Positions 24,182 to 33,322 of a DNA stretch of 64,000 bases are shown here, piece by piece. This DNA comes from Candidatus Rhodoferax odensensis (GTDB lineage: Bacteria; Pseudomonadota; Gammaproteobacteria; Burkholderiales; Burkholderiaceae_C), in assembly GCA_016718405.1 (NCBI GenBank), contig JADKDJ010000034.1, positions 183,757-247,756 of the forward strand, read 5' to 3'. Within the stretch, counting starts at the first letter, position 1, and each line of letters starts with the position of its first letter. Both the position numbers and the translations under genes were made by a program. The notes under the pieces were generated by a model, which saw only the letters and a program-made list of their open reading frames with translations, was not told the origin of the DNA and made no database searches.

Positions 24182-26227
24182 TCATTCACTTCGCACATGG
24201 AGGTTGGTCAGAGTCACGCCCTGCTGACTGGCGCCGGACCGAAAACCACCCGTGAATCCAAAGTACACAGTGTTTAGGACCGGATTGATCACAACACACC
24301 GCTGAATAGTCGGCACCGTGGTGATCCGATTGATGTCAGTTGCTGTGTCCTTGCAATCCGTGCAATCAATCCAAGCCGTGACACGGGCATAGTTGTTGGG
24401 CGCAAGATGCGCCGACGGGTTGCAAAGCGTGCACGCCGCGTTGCAGCCGGTGTGAATTTCGATGCGCTGATTGTGAGCCTGCAGGGGCGATTCCTCAAAC
24501 TCGTTAGCAGGGCTGTGGCGGCAGCCGGTAGCGGTGCCATTGCAAGCTGCGCTAATGGTAGCACTTGGCGACGCCGGTGCATGGTCTAGAAAGCCGTCCA
24601 ACAAGATGGCGCTGTGGTTCTCAACCGGGTCGGCGCGCGCAACATCGCGGTGTACATCGGTCTCGAAAATAATGGAGTCCGCACCCCACGCATCCGCAGC
24701 TCCCAAGACCCCCATTTTGGCCTCAGTGCCGCAGGTGTTGGGTGGGGCAGCAACGGCCGGTGACCATTTGGAAAGAGAAGCCGTTGCCACGATCAGCGCC
24801 GACGCTTGTCAACGCAAACGGATCGGTAAAAGTGAATTGGTAATCGTAATAGGCTCGAACAACCCGACCAGCCAAGGGCGTCAAGGTCGGCGACCAGAAA
24901 CAACCGCCGGTGGCGCCCGGTGCATCGGCGATGGTGAGTGCCTGGCTACCGGGCGTGACTGTAGTCGCAACGCCAACGCCAACTGTGATGAAGCCTGCGA
25001 AGTTGTTGGCAAACGAGGAGATGACGGGAGGCGTTGTGGTGATGCAGCGCACCAGGTCTCGCGATGACGCAGCAGCAGAGTAACTGCCCGTCCCGTCGGA
25101 CATGTCGAACGGTCCCGATGGTGGCGAACCTACTGCGCCAAACCGTGTGGCATTCGGCCCCTCTAGATAATTGGCAGGGGAGGTTACGGCATCTGTCCTC
25201 GCAAAAGGTGTGTCCCGAGATTGCCCCGCAGCGCGCTCGCCACCGAACAGCAGCACCGCGTTACAAGCCTTCAGCCCTGTGTTTTTTGTGACAGAGCCTG
25301 GCCTTGCATACAAGAGGTTTTCCTGCCAGTTTGCGCGTACATTCCCTTTCAAGGCACCAACTGAGGCGCAAGCGATATCCGCATTTACCGCAGTCATGCC
25401 TTTGTCGGTGGCGCTGGCTGCGGGAAGCACACCGCCTTTGCTCCCTAGGCAAACCTCAAGATCATCGAGCATTGTATTGATGTCGTCACCGAAATCTTTG
25501 CGCCGTTTCACACGGTCAAACACCTCCCCTCCCGTCACCCACGACCCCTGGTCGTTATTGGTCCCGAGCCTGGCGCTGGCCAAAGTGCTCAGCGTAACGG
25601 TACTCGTGGCACCCGCCACGGTCGACACAACTGATTCAATGTAGTTGGCCGCCATCGCAGGGATCACCAGATCAGCGCCCCCACACAAGGCGGTGGCGCT
25701 TGGCGCGACTCTGGTCTGTGCCCCCACCACTGCACGGGGAGCGAACACCACCGCAAACGGCCGATTGTGCGCCGTCGCGCCGGCTAGGTTGACGCCATCG
25801 GCGTCAACAACGATGAATTGGCCAGTCGCATCCCAATTGAATTGAGTCCACATCGGGTTGTCCTTGGCGCGCCCTGAGACGGCGTACCACAGACACTCCC
25901 CGGCACTGTCACGCAACGGTGGAATACCCAGCGTTCGCCACGGTAGCCGCCCACCCTCGTTACTTCCAACACACCACAGGAATCAGAAACACCGTCATTG
26001 AGATCTATGTCAGGGCAAGGAAGATATCCGAAGACTTGGTTTGGATGCGTATCCCGATAGGTCACCGCAAACCCAATCAACGCATCCTTTGCCTGCGCCA
26101 GTGCCGCCGCCGTGACCCTATCCCGCTCCGCGTTTGCCCCATTCAGCGCCCGCACCGCAAAGAAGGCCGCCAATACGCCGGCGATCAACAGGATGACCAT
26201 CAGCGCCGCGCCACGCTGCCGTTTCAC
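24182..26227 (-). pseudogene. Large pilus-associated (PilX/MshP-Q-like) protein broken by two frameshifts
   Basis: Three frames together make one protein of about 680 residues. Part 1 starts at GTG 26227 (KRQRGAALMVILLIAGVLAA, a membrane anchor, then AQAKDALIGFAVTYRD and GYLPCPDIDL). Near 25965-25980 the frame must shift to continue as GRLPWRTLGIPPLRDSAGEC. Near 24745 it must shift back, joining NGFSFQMVTG to VAAPPNTCGTEAKMG, and ends at 24182. The two shifts are -1 and +1 and restore the first frame. Homologues of MSHA-type operons carry such a large secreted or tip component. As given, the gene is dead; two sequencing errors would make it whole. Confidence 0.75.
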
Positions 26228-26739
26228 TTTTTGCCCCTGGTGGTGACTGCACCCGGCGCCACGATGTCGCTGCGCTCGCGGGTGCTCAGGTCCAAGGATT
26301 CGCCAACCCGCACGGCCGTGCCATCAAGGGTGACGCCACGCGCCGTCACGCCCAGGCGCGTGGCAGGGGGCACTGGCTGCCCCTCAACTACTGCGCGACC
26401 GTTGACCCAGGCGGTGCTGGGGCCGCCGTGGCGCTTGACGACGCCGTTGACCGTGATCTGGCTCGAGCTGGCAGGGGCGTCGGGCTCGTCTTGGCGGGCG
26501 CGGACGATGGCCGCGCGTTCCGCAGCCGAATAGAACAGTGTGCCCAGGCGGTCATCCGCCGACAGCGAAACCTGCGCCGCCAGGGCCGAGCCCGCCCACA
26601 GGACACTGAGCGCACTACCCCACCCAAGCAGGCCGCCAAGCGCGCAGGCGCGCGCAGCAAGCCGCCCACCCATCACCCGCCGCATGGGCGACGAGGGCAA
26701 TGGCGGTAGGCTGCTGCGGGGTTGTCGGGCGGCAAGCAT
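26224..26739 (-). CDS. MshK-like exported pilus biogenesis protein
   Basis: A 171-residue protein with a hydrophobic signal-like segment (ALGGLLGWGSALSVLWAGSALAA) and a short soluble domain. ITVNGVVKRHGGPSTAWVNGRAV resembles the small MshK/PilP-like periplasmic component of MSHA-type assembly. The start is uncertain: an ATG at 26685 (MRRVMGG) would put the signal sequence near the N-terminus and is equally plausible. Its stop overlaps the GTG of the next gene. Confidence 0.62.
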   Translation of the reverse strand: MLAARQPRSSLPPLPSSPMRRVMGGRLAARACALGGLLGWGSALSVLWAGSALAAQVSLSADDRLGTLFYSAAERAAIVRARQDEPDAPASSSQITVNGVVKRHGGPSTAWVNGRAVVEGQPVPPATRLGVTARGVTLDGTAVRVGESLDLSTRERSDIVAPGAVTTRGKK

Positions 26740-26814
26740 GGGGGAAGTCTAGCGACGGCGGGGGCTTGGCAAGTAAGAAATGTTTACTACGGCGGCTGCC
26801 TTGCTGGCGCTGAA

Positions 26815-27486
26815 TCACGGGGGGCTGGGTTTGGGGTTGGTGGTCGCGTCGGCAGCAGGGCTCGGGCTCACATCCGGCAGCGTAAAGAAACGCAGTGTGC
26901 AGCGCGCCGACAAGCCGGTCTCGGTCCGCGCTGACAGGGCACAGGCGTTGACCCGAAAACGCCCTTTGGCCTGCGCCTGGTAGTCCTGCAGCAGAGCCAG
27001 CAGCTCTTCCTCGTGAATGTTGCTCAGCTCGATGTCAAGGTCGTGAAACTGCGGGCCACTTGCTGCCGCCTCGCCGGGCGCGTCGGCCACCGGTGCTGGC
27101 TCGGCGCCGGTGGCTGACCCGGCCTGCGCCGCGATGGGCTTGGGCGCGTGCAGGGTATACGTCAGGGTGTCCGGCAAGCCGCTGCGTTGGCGGCTTGCAA
27201 CCAATTGTTCGGCCCAGGTTTCGCGCTCGGCTTTGCCGACCAGTCCCTGCTGGCGCAACACGGCAAACCGACTGATCTCTGCCTGCAGGTTGGCCAGGTC
27301 GGTCTGCTTCTGGGCCAGACTAGCCTGGTTGGCGCTTTGCGCCTGCTGCGCCTGGGCCAGTTCGTCGCGCATGCGGTCCTTGAAGAAGCGTGAACCCAGA
27401 AACAGCGCCAGACCCAACGCCACTGCCAATGCCAGCACCACCAGGCTGCGCTGGGCCAACTGGAGGACGGTCTGCCGGTCGCTCAT
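26815..27486 (-). CDS. MshJ-like (PilO-type) inner-membrane pilus assembly protein
   Basis: A 223-residue protein with one N-terminal membrane helix (VVLALAVALGLALFLGSRF), a coiled-coil segment (RDELAQAQQAQSANQASLAQKQTDLANLQAEI) and a periplasmic domain, the layout of PilO/MshJ. Its ATG overlaps the preceding stop as ATGA. It would link the inner-membrane platform with the secretin. Confidence 0.75.
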   Translation of the reverse strand: MSDRQTVLQLAQRSLVVLALAVALGLALFLGSRFFKDRMRDELAQAQQAQSANQASLAQKQTDLANLQAEISRFAVLRQQGLVGKAERETWAEQLVASRQRSGLPDTLTYTLHAPKPIAAQAGSATGAEPAPVADAPGEAAASGPQFHDLDIELSNIHEEELLALLQDYQAQAKGRFRVNACALSARTETGLSARCTLRFFTLPDVSPSPAADATTNPKPSPP

Positions 27487-28931
27487 GTCGGGCTCGGCGA
27501 TTTAGGCGCGCCTGGCAAGGTCAGGCACCAGGACAAGGCTTTGTCGGTACCGGCGCGCGTGCCGCCGCCGCTCAGCGCCGCCTTGTCCAGGCCTTTGGCA
27601 GGGTCACGGATCACACTGGCACCATCGAGCTTGGCCAGCAGAGCGGACATGCTGGAGACCATCTGCGCGCGCGCTTTTTCCCGCAGATCTTCGGGCAACG
27701 CGAGGTCAAAGCTGATTTCGACCACGCGTTGGGACGCCGGTGCCTCGGCGCCCGCCGCCACATCAGGGGCGCCAACCACGCCGCCGCCGCAAGCGGGTCG
27801 TCCGGGCGGCAAAATGGTCCACGCCAACTGCCCCAAACGCACCGCCTCGTGCTGACCAATCACGCCGCCGAGTTGTTGCATCTGCTGCGACAGCGAAGGG
27901 GCCGTGCTGACCTCGTCGCGGTCCAACGCCACGGCGGCTCGCACGGTCTCTGCCGCCACGCCAAACCCAACCATCTTTTGGTCCGTTTCACCCATCTTTA
28001 CAGCGAGCGCTTGCGCGTTGGCCTGTATCTGGCTGTGGCTCACCTGCCCGGCCACAATGTAGCGCAGGTTGTCGCCAGCGGCCCACAGGGCGCCGCCCAG
28101 ACTGATTGCCGCGCCGATGTAAGCCGCCTGACGCAACTGAGCGGCTACGTACTGGGTACGGCGCGACAAGGGCGCCAGTTGCCCAACGGGGGACTTCAGC
28201 GCCAGGTCAAACAGGGCAAAGAGCCAATGGCTGGGCGGCTTGTCGACCCACGGCGGTGGCGGTGACAGCAAATCCAGATGCTCTGCGGCCAGCGCCGTCG
28301 CCATGCCTTCGGTGGCGCCCAGCACCAGCACGCCGTGCCGGTGCACGCTGCGGTCCAGCACCCTGGTGTTCTCCAGGTGGCGCAGGGTGCGGACGACTTC
28401 CGCCACCTGGTCGCTGGGCCGGGTCACACCGGCGATCAAACGGGTCAACACCGGCAGCCGGTTCTTGATGACCACGATGCGTAGGGCATCCAGCCCTGGC
28501 AGCACCATAAAAAGCTCAGGCGGCAGCGGCTTGCGGCAGGCAATCGTGGTCAGCAGCATGGAGGTGCTCCAGACCCCGGCAAGTGGGCCAGGCAAGGAGT
28601 CAAGCGCCAAGTTGACCCGTGTCGCCGCATCCAGCCCCAGCAGCGTCTGGCGCGGTGGCGCGATGCGGTCCATCAAGCCCCCGCCGGGTTTGACCGGCAA
28701 AGTGGTACGGTAAGGTGTGTCCGGGAATCGGCTGGCCACCTGGCGTGAAACGTAGTTTTGCCGGTCACGACCAAAGATGCGGGGAATCTGAATCTCGGCA
28801 AAGCCCTCTTCGGCCAGGTCCGTCACCACCCAGACTGGCCCGCTAGGCGGGCCATCGTGGGGCTGCCAACCGTCGCGACCCTTGAGCCAATACTGCGAAC
28901 CGCCCGGCGTGAGATGGAGCACGGTCTTCAT
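27483..28931 (-). CDS. MshI-like (PilM/PilN-type) pilus assembly protein
   Basis: A 482-residue protein. The first ~270 residues are soluble and resemble a PilM-like actin fold (MKTVLHLTPGGSQYWLKGRDGW, then LGLDAATRVNLALDS). A membrane helix (AAYIGAAISLGGALWAAG) follows near residue 280, and the last 180 residues are periplasmic. This fused PilM-PilN organisation fits MshI. It lies between the MshG platform gene and the MshJ-like gene. Confidence 0.7.
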   Translation of the reverse strand: MKTVLHLTPGGSQYWLKGRDGWQPHDGPPSGPVWVVTDLAEEGFAEIQIPRIFGRDRQNYVSRQVASRFPDTPYRTTLPVKPGGGLMDRIAPPRQTLLGLDAATRVNLALDSLPGPLAGVWSTSMLLTTIACRKPLPPELFMVLPGLDALRIVVIKNRLPVLTRLIAGVTRPSDQVAEVVRTLRHLENTRVLDRSVHRHGVLVLGATEGMATALAAEHLDLLSPPPPWVDKPPSHWLFALFDLALKSPVGQLAPLSRRTQYVAAQLRQAAYIGAAISLGGALWAAGDNLRYIVAGQVSHSQIQANAQALAVKMGETDQKMVGFGVAAETVRAAVALDRDEVSTAPSLSQQMQQLGGVIGQHEAVRLGQLAWTILPPGRPACGGGVVGAPDVAAGAEAPASQRVVEISFDLALPEDLREKARAQMVSSMSALLAKLDGASVIRDPAKGLDKAALSGGGTRAGTDKALSWCLTLPGAPKSPSPT

Positions 28932-28937
28932 GGCAGG

Positions 28938-30137
28938 TCAGATCTTCATCTTGCCGAACATGTCGTAAATCGGCATCAGCACGGCCATCATGATCCAACC
29001 CAGGATCAGACCCATCACCACCGTCAGAGCCGGCTCGATCATGGCCTGCACCTTGCCCACCGACTCTTCGATGTCACGTGTATAAAAATAGCTGATGTTG
29101 CTCAACGCGGCGTCCAGCGCGCCGGTGGACTCGCCCACTTTCAGCATGCGAATCACCAGGGAGGGAAACAGCATCTCGGCCGCAAAGCTCTCCGACAGCG
29201 CGGCGCCGTTGATGACCCGCTCGCGCGCGCGGCGAATGGCGTGGCGAATCACCAGGTTGCTGGAGATGTCCTCGCAATAGACCAAGCCTTCGATTAAGGG
29301 AATGCCAGTGCGGTACATCAGGGCAAAGGTGTCGGCAAAGCGCGCCAGGATCATCTTCTTGAGAATCGGCCCCACATAGGGAATGGCCAGCTCCAGCGCA
29401 TGCAGACGGTAACGCACGCCGGGAAACGCCGCCGACAAGGCCAAGGTAATGGCCACGCCAATCGGCGGCGTGATCAGCAGCAGCCACCAGTAGTTGACAA
29501 AGAACTGCGACAGGCCAATCAGCAGCCGGGTCTGGATCGGGATTTCTTGCCCCATGTTCTTGATGAAGCCCACCAACTGCGGCACCAGGTAGATCATCAG
29601 GAAGAACACCACGCCGCCAATGACCACCATCACGAAGCTGGGGTACATCAGCAGCTTCTTGGTCTGCGAGGCCATCTCGTCTTGCCACTTGAGCGAGCGC
29701 ACGATCTCTTTCATCACATCGGGCAACTGACCCGTGACCTCGCCGGCGCGGATCAGGCTGATGATGGTCGCCGAAAACACGCCGGGGTAGACCGCGATGG
29801 CTTCACCAAAGGTAGAGCCGGCCTCAATCTTCTCGTGCAAGCCGCTGGCCAGGTCACGGGCGTTGGGCGACTCCGACTCGTCGCGCAAATCTCCCAGCGA
29901 GGTGAGTATCGGCACACCCGCGCGCACCAGCATTTCCAGTTGAAAGAAGAAGTCGATCACCTCGCGCCGTGGCATGCGCTTGACGATGCGCCGACGCGAG
30001 GCCAGCGCCTTGGCTGATATCAGCAGCAGGCCTACACGTTTGAGTTGGGCCTCCAGGTCAAGCTCGTGCAGCGCCTCGATCTGGCCTTTGTTGATCTGCC
30101 CTTCGGCATTGGTGGCGCGAAACTGGAAGAGCGCCAT
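28938..30137 (-). CDS. mshG: Type IV pilus/type II secretion platform protein (MshG, GspF family)
   Basis: A 399-residue inner-membrane platform protein. Two GspF repeats are visible: FFFQLEMLVRAGVPILTSLGDL...SGLHEKIEAGSTFGEAI and FADTFALMYRTGIPLIEGLVY...ALSESFAAEMLFPSLVIRMLKVGEST. Three membrane helices are present, the last near the C-terminus (VVMGLILGWIMMAVLMPIY). It overlaps the ATPase stop by one base and would transmit ATPase rotation to pilin assembly. Confidence 0.9.
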   Translation of the reverse strand: MALFQFRATNAEGQINKGQIEALHELDLEAQLKRVGLLLISAKALASRRRIVKRMPRREVIDFFFQLEMLVRAGVPILTSLGDLRDESESPNARDLASGLHEKIEAGSTFGEAIAVYPGVFSATIISLIRAGEVTGQLPDVMKEIVRSLKWQDEMASQTKKLLMYPSFVMVVIGGVVFFLMIYLVPQLVGFIKNMGQEIPIQTRLLIGLSQFFVNYWWLLLITPPIGVAITLALSAAFPGVRYRLHALELAIPYVGPILKKMILARFADTFALMYRTGIPLIEGLVYCEDISSNLVIRHAIRRARERVINGAALSESFAAEMLFPSLVIRMLKVGESTGALDAALSNISYFYTRDIEESVGKVQAMIEPALTVVMGLILGWIMMAVLMPIYDMFGKMKI

Positions 30138-31855
30138 CAGCCAATCAGCTCCGTCAGGTCGACCACGCGTCCGACCTCATCCACCGTGGTGAGCCCTTCG
30201 CGCACGCGGCGCATGCCGTCTTGCGCCATGGTGACAAAGCCACGTTGGCGCAAGTGGTCGCTCATGGTCTTGAGGCTGGCGCGCTGCGTCACCAATTCGT
30301 CCAGTTCGCCGTCGAACTTGAGCAATTCCAGAATGGACATGCGGCCCTTGTAACCCTGCTTCTCACATGCCGGACAACCCACCGGCCGATAGACCGTGCA
30401 GGCATCGCCGGAGGTCAGGCCCAGCAACTGCGCCTCTACCGGACTGGGATTAGCTGGCACCTTGCAGGCCTTGCAAAGGGTGCGTACCAGGCGCTGTGCG
30501 ACGATGCCAATGACATTGCCAGCCAGCACGTCGGGCAGGATGCCCAAATCGACCAAGCGAGGGATGGACCGAATGGCCGAGTTGGTGTGCAGCGTCGAGA
30601 AGACTTGGTGACCGGTCATGGCGGCGCGAAAGGCCATCTCCGCCGTATCCTTGTCGCGCACCTCGCCCACCAAAATGATGTCGGGGTCCTGGCGCATCAT
30701 GGAGCGGATGCCCTCGGCAAAATCCATCTTGACCGCATCGGACAGCGAGGTCTGCCGGATCACCGGCATCGGGTACTCCACCGGGTCTTCCAGCGTCATG
30801 ATGTTGACGCCCTCGCTGTTGAGGTGGCCCAGGATGGAGTACAGCGTGGTGGTCTTGCCAGATCCGGTGGGGCCGGTCACCAGCAAGATGCCCTCTGGGC
30901 GCGACAACATCAGTTGCAATAGGGTCAGTTGCGAGTCGGACAGCCCCAGCCCAGTGATCGGCACAATGCCGCGCTTGCGGTCCAGGATGCGCAGCACGAA
31001 GTTCTCGCCATGAATGGTGGGCTGCACGGCGGAGCGAAAGTCCACCGGCCGCCCGGAGATGGAAAGCGAGATGCGGCCATCCTGCGGCGCGCGGGTCTCG
31101 GCAATGTTCATGCGCGCCATCACCTTCAGGCGCACCACCATGGCCGACCAGTAACGCATGTGCAGCGAGCGCACCTGGCGCAACACGCCGTCAATGCGGT
31201 AGCGAATGCGCAAAAACTGCGTTTCCGGCTCAAAGTGAATGTCGGATGCGCCACGAAGCGTGGCGTCGGCCAGCAGCGAGTCGATCAGGCGCACTACCGG
31301 ATGGCTGTAGCCTTCGGCCTCTTGGATCAAGCTGGCCATGTCGATCGTGCCGGTTTCCAGCTCCTGCAGGATGCCGTCGATGGACAACTCGTGCCCATAG
31401 AACTGCTCAATCGCGCCCAGCACCTCGGCACTGCTGGCCAGGCGCCAGCGCGGTCGCGGCCCGCCCGCCAGCAAGGCGTTGACCTGATCAGCGGCGACGA
31501 TGTCGTTGGGGTTGGCACTGGCAATGATCAGCTCGTTGTCGCGCACATCCAGGCTAACCGGGAACAAGGAGTGGCGCTTGGCCATGGCCTTGGGTATCAG
31601 GGCCAGCGCCTTGGGATCGGCCACGATGCCCTTGAGGCTGATGGCCTGCTCGCCCAGCTTGTCGGCCAAGGCCGCACGCATGGCGTCTTCGGTGACAAAG
31701 CCCAGCACCAACAGGGCCTCGCCCAGTTGTTTGCCGGTGCTCTTTTGCTCTTGCAGCGCGATCCGGAGTTGGTCCTGGGTGATCAGGCCAAGGTCGACCA
31801 GCTTGTCGCCCAGGCGCACCGGCGGTTTGGCTGCGGCAATGGGTGCTTCACTCAC
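30137..31855 (-). CDS. mshE: MSHA-type pilus extension ATPase MshE (GspE/PilB family)
   Basis: A 572-residue hexameric assembly ATPase. The N-terminus carries two c-di-GMP-binding MshEN motifs: RLGDKLVDLGLITQDQLRIA onward (residues 14-37) and QLGEALLVLGFVTEDAMRAA (43-62 onward), matching the RLG-x6-G pattern. Walker A is GPTGSGKT at 328-335; the Walker B region reads DPDIILVGEVRD; C-x2-C pairs (CKAC, CPAC) form the zinc site near the end. The start is GTG. It powers pilin polymerisation and is expected to respond to c-di-GMP. Confidence 0.92.
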   Translation of the reverse strand: MSEAPIAAAKPPVRLGDKLVDLGLITQDQLRIALQEQKSTGKQLGEALLVLGFVTEDAMRAALADKLGEQAISLKGIVADPKALALIPKAMAKRHSLFPVSLDVRDNELIIASANPNDIVAADQVNALLAGGPRPRWRLASSAEVLGAIEQFYGHELSIDGILQELETGTIDMASLIQEAEGYSHPVVRLIDSLLADATLRGASDIHFEPETQFLRIRYRIDGVLRQVRSLHMRYWSAMVVRLKVMARMNIAETRAPQDGRISLSISGRPVDFRSAVQPTIHGENFVLRILDRKRGIVPITGLGLSDSQLTLLQLMLSRPEGILLVTGPTGSGKTTTLYSILGHLNSEGVNIMTLEDPVEYPMPVIRQTSLSDAVKMDFAEGIRSMMRQDPDIILVGEVRDKDTAEMAFRAAMTGHQVFSTLHTNSAIRSIPRLVDLGILPDVLAGNVIGIVAQRLVRTLCKACKVPANPSPVEAQLLGLTSGDACTVYRPVGCPACEKQGYKGRMSILELLKFDGELDELVTQRASLKTMSDHLRQRGFVTMAQDGMRRVREGLTTVDEVGRVVDLTELIG

Positions 31856-33320
31856 GCGCAGCCCCCGCCGGGTTGACCACCATCGCCGCGCGCAACTGGT
31901 CTAGCCGCGTCTGCACCGCCGCCTTAGGCACGCCACTGGGGCGCTCGCCGCCGGACTGTGCCGACAGGGCCAAGGCCCGCTCGTAGTACTGGCGCGCCGG
32001 ACCAAAGTTGCGCAGCCGATCCAGCGCAACAGCCAGATTAAAGGCGTGCAGGGCCACGCCGGGCTCTAGTGAATGGGCGCGGAAAAACGCCTGTTGCGCC
32101 TCGGCCAGGCGGCCCTCGCGCACCATGGCATGCCCCAACGCCGAGTGCGCGGCCGCGGAATCCGGGTTTTGCTCTGCCACCTCACGCGAACGGCTGGCGA
32201 CAAGCTGCGGGTCATCCACCGCGTTAGTGGTCAATAGGCCCGACCTGGCAATCGCATTGCCTGGGTCTTGCCGCAACACACGCTGATAGTAGCCCCGCGC
32301 CTCCTCGATGCGGCCTTGTTGGTGCGCGATGTAGGCCAGCCCGAGCAGGGCATCGCGTTCCTCAGGATTGGCAAGCAAGGCTTGCCCGTAGGCCTGCGCC
32401 GCCGCAGGCAGCCGACCCTCAACCAATGCCGCGTAACCGAGCTCCAGCGGGGATGGACCGACCGTGCGACTCTGGACCAGTGCCGTGGCCGCTTTCGGTG
32501 GTGTTGATGGCTTGGCCACCGCTTGAGTCGGGGCTGGCGATACGACGGAATCCGGGGGCTTGCGGGTTGCGCCGGTAGCCGACGCCAGCGTGGCGCCCTT
32601 GGGGACCTGCGGTCTGTTCGGCGCGTCGGACACCACCGGCACATCCGATACCACGGGTGACACACTCGCCGGCTCCACCCGACTGGCCACCATGGGCGCT
32701 GCGGGGCCAACCGTCGACGGGCTCGCCAAGCCAGCGGACTGAATCCAGTTGACGGGGTCGCCCCACCAACCCATCAGAACGCTGCCCAAACCCGCCGCCA
32801 GCAAAACCGCCAGGCTGCCCAAAACCACCAGCCGCAAGGGCGGCTTGGCGCGCGCCGCAGGGGCTTTGGCGCGTACGATCTCTTGCGCTACGCGCGGCGC
32901 CCCGCTTGCCGAGGCTTTGTTCGTGGACACTGTGTCAGGCTGGGGCGGGGGTTGAGGCGCGGGCGGCGCCGCGGGCGCGGGTGACGAATCAGTCGGCTGC
33001 GCTGGTTGAATTGGTTCAGTGAGCACGAAGGACGCCATCAAAGGCTGCGCCAGTTGATCTGGTGCGGCGACAGCGTGCTCGGATTGCCATGAGTCCGCCG
33101 CCGCTGGTGCACGCACGGCCGAAGCCAGCGACAACTCCAGAACCGGCAAGTCGGCAACGGCATCAGTCGGAGTCTTCGAATGAGCTTGAGACGACGCTGC
33201 CGCTGAAGCGGATGCACCCATTGCGGGTTCATCGATTTGCGGTGAAGCCGCGGCCTGCGCAGCGGCCGCTGCCGCCTTGTCCTTGCTGGCTCGGTTCAGG
33301 GCATCAAGCAGCAGGCTCAT
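31848..33320 (-). CDS. MshN-like TPR protein of the pilus operon
   Basis: A 490-residue protein. MSLLLDALNRASKDKAAAAA opens the protein, as in MshN/GspB-like members. A Pro/Ala-rich stretch follows, then a membrane helix near residue 170 (LVVLGSLAVLLAAGLGSVL) and, from about residue 290, several TPR repeats (ELGYAALVEGRLPAAAQAYGQALLANP, AHSALGHAMVREGRLAEAQQA). TPR domains here usually scaffold pilus assembly. The gene overlaps the ATPase start by 8 bases. Confidence 0.8.
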   Translation of the reverse strand: MSLLLDALNRASKDKAAAAAAQAAASPQIDEPAMGASASAAASSQAHSKTPTDAVADLPVLELSLASAVRAPAAADSWQSEHAVAAPDQLAQPLMASFVLTEPIQPAQPTDSSPAPAAPPAPQPPPQPDTVSTNKASASGAPRVAQEIVRAKAPAARAKPPLRLVVLGSLAVLLAAGLGSVLMGWWGDPVNWIQSAGLASPSTVGPAAPMVASRVEPASVSPVVSDVPVVSDAPNRPQVPKGATLASATGATRKPPDSVVSPAPTQAVAKPSTPPKAATALVQSRTVGPSPLELGYAALVEGRLPAAAQAYGQALLANPEERDALLGLAYIAHQQGRIEEARGYYQRVLRQDPGNAIARSGLLTTNAVDDPQLVASRSREVAEQNPDSAAAHSALGHAMVREGRLAEAQQAFFRAHSLEPGVALHAFNLAVALDRLRNFGPARQYYERALALSAQSGGERPSGVPKAAVQTRLDQLRAAMVVNPAGAARE

Positions 33321-33322
33321 GT

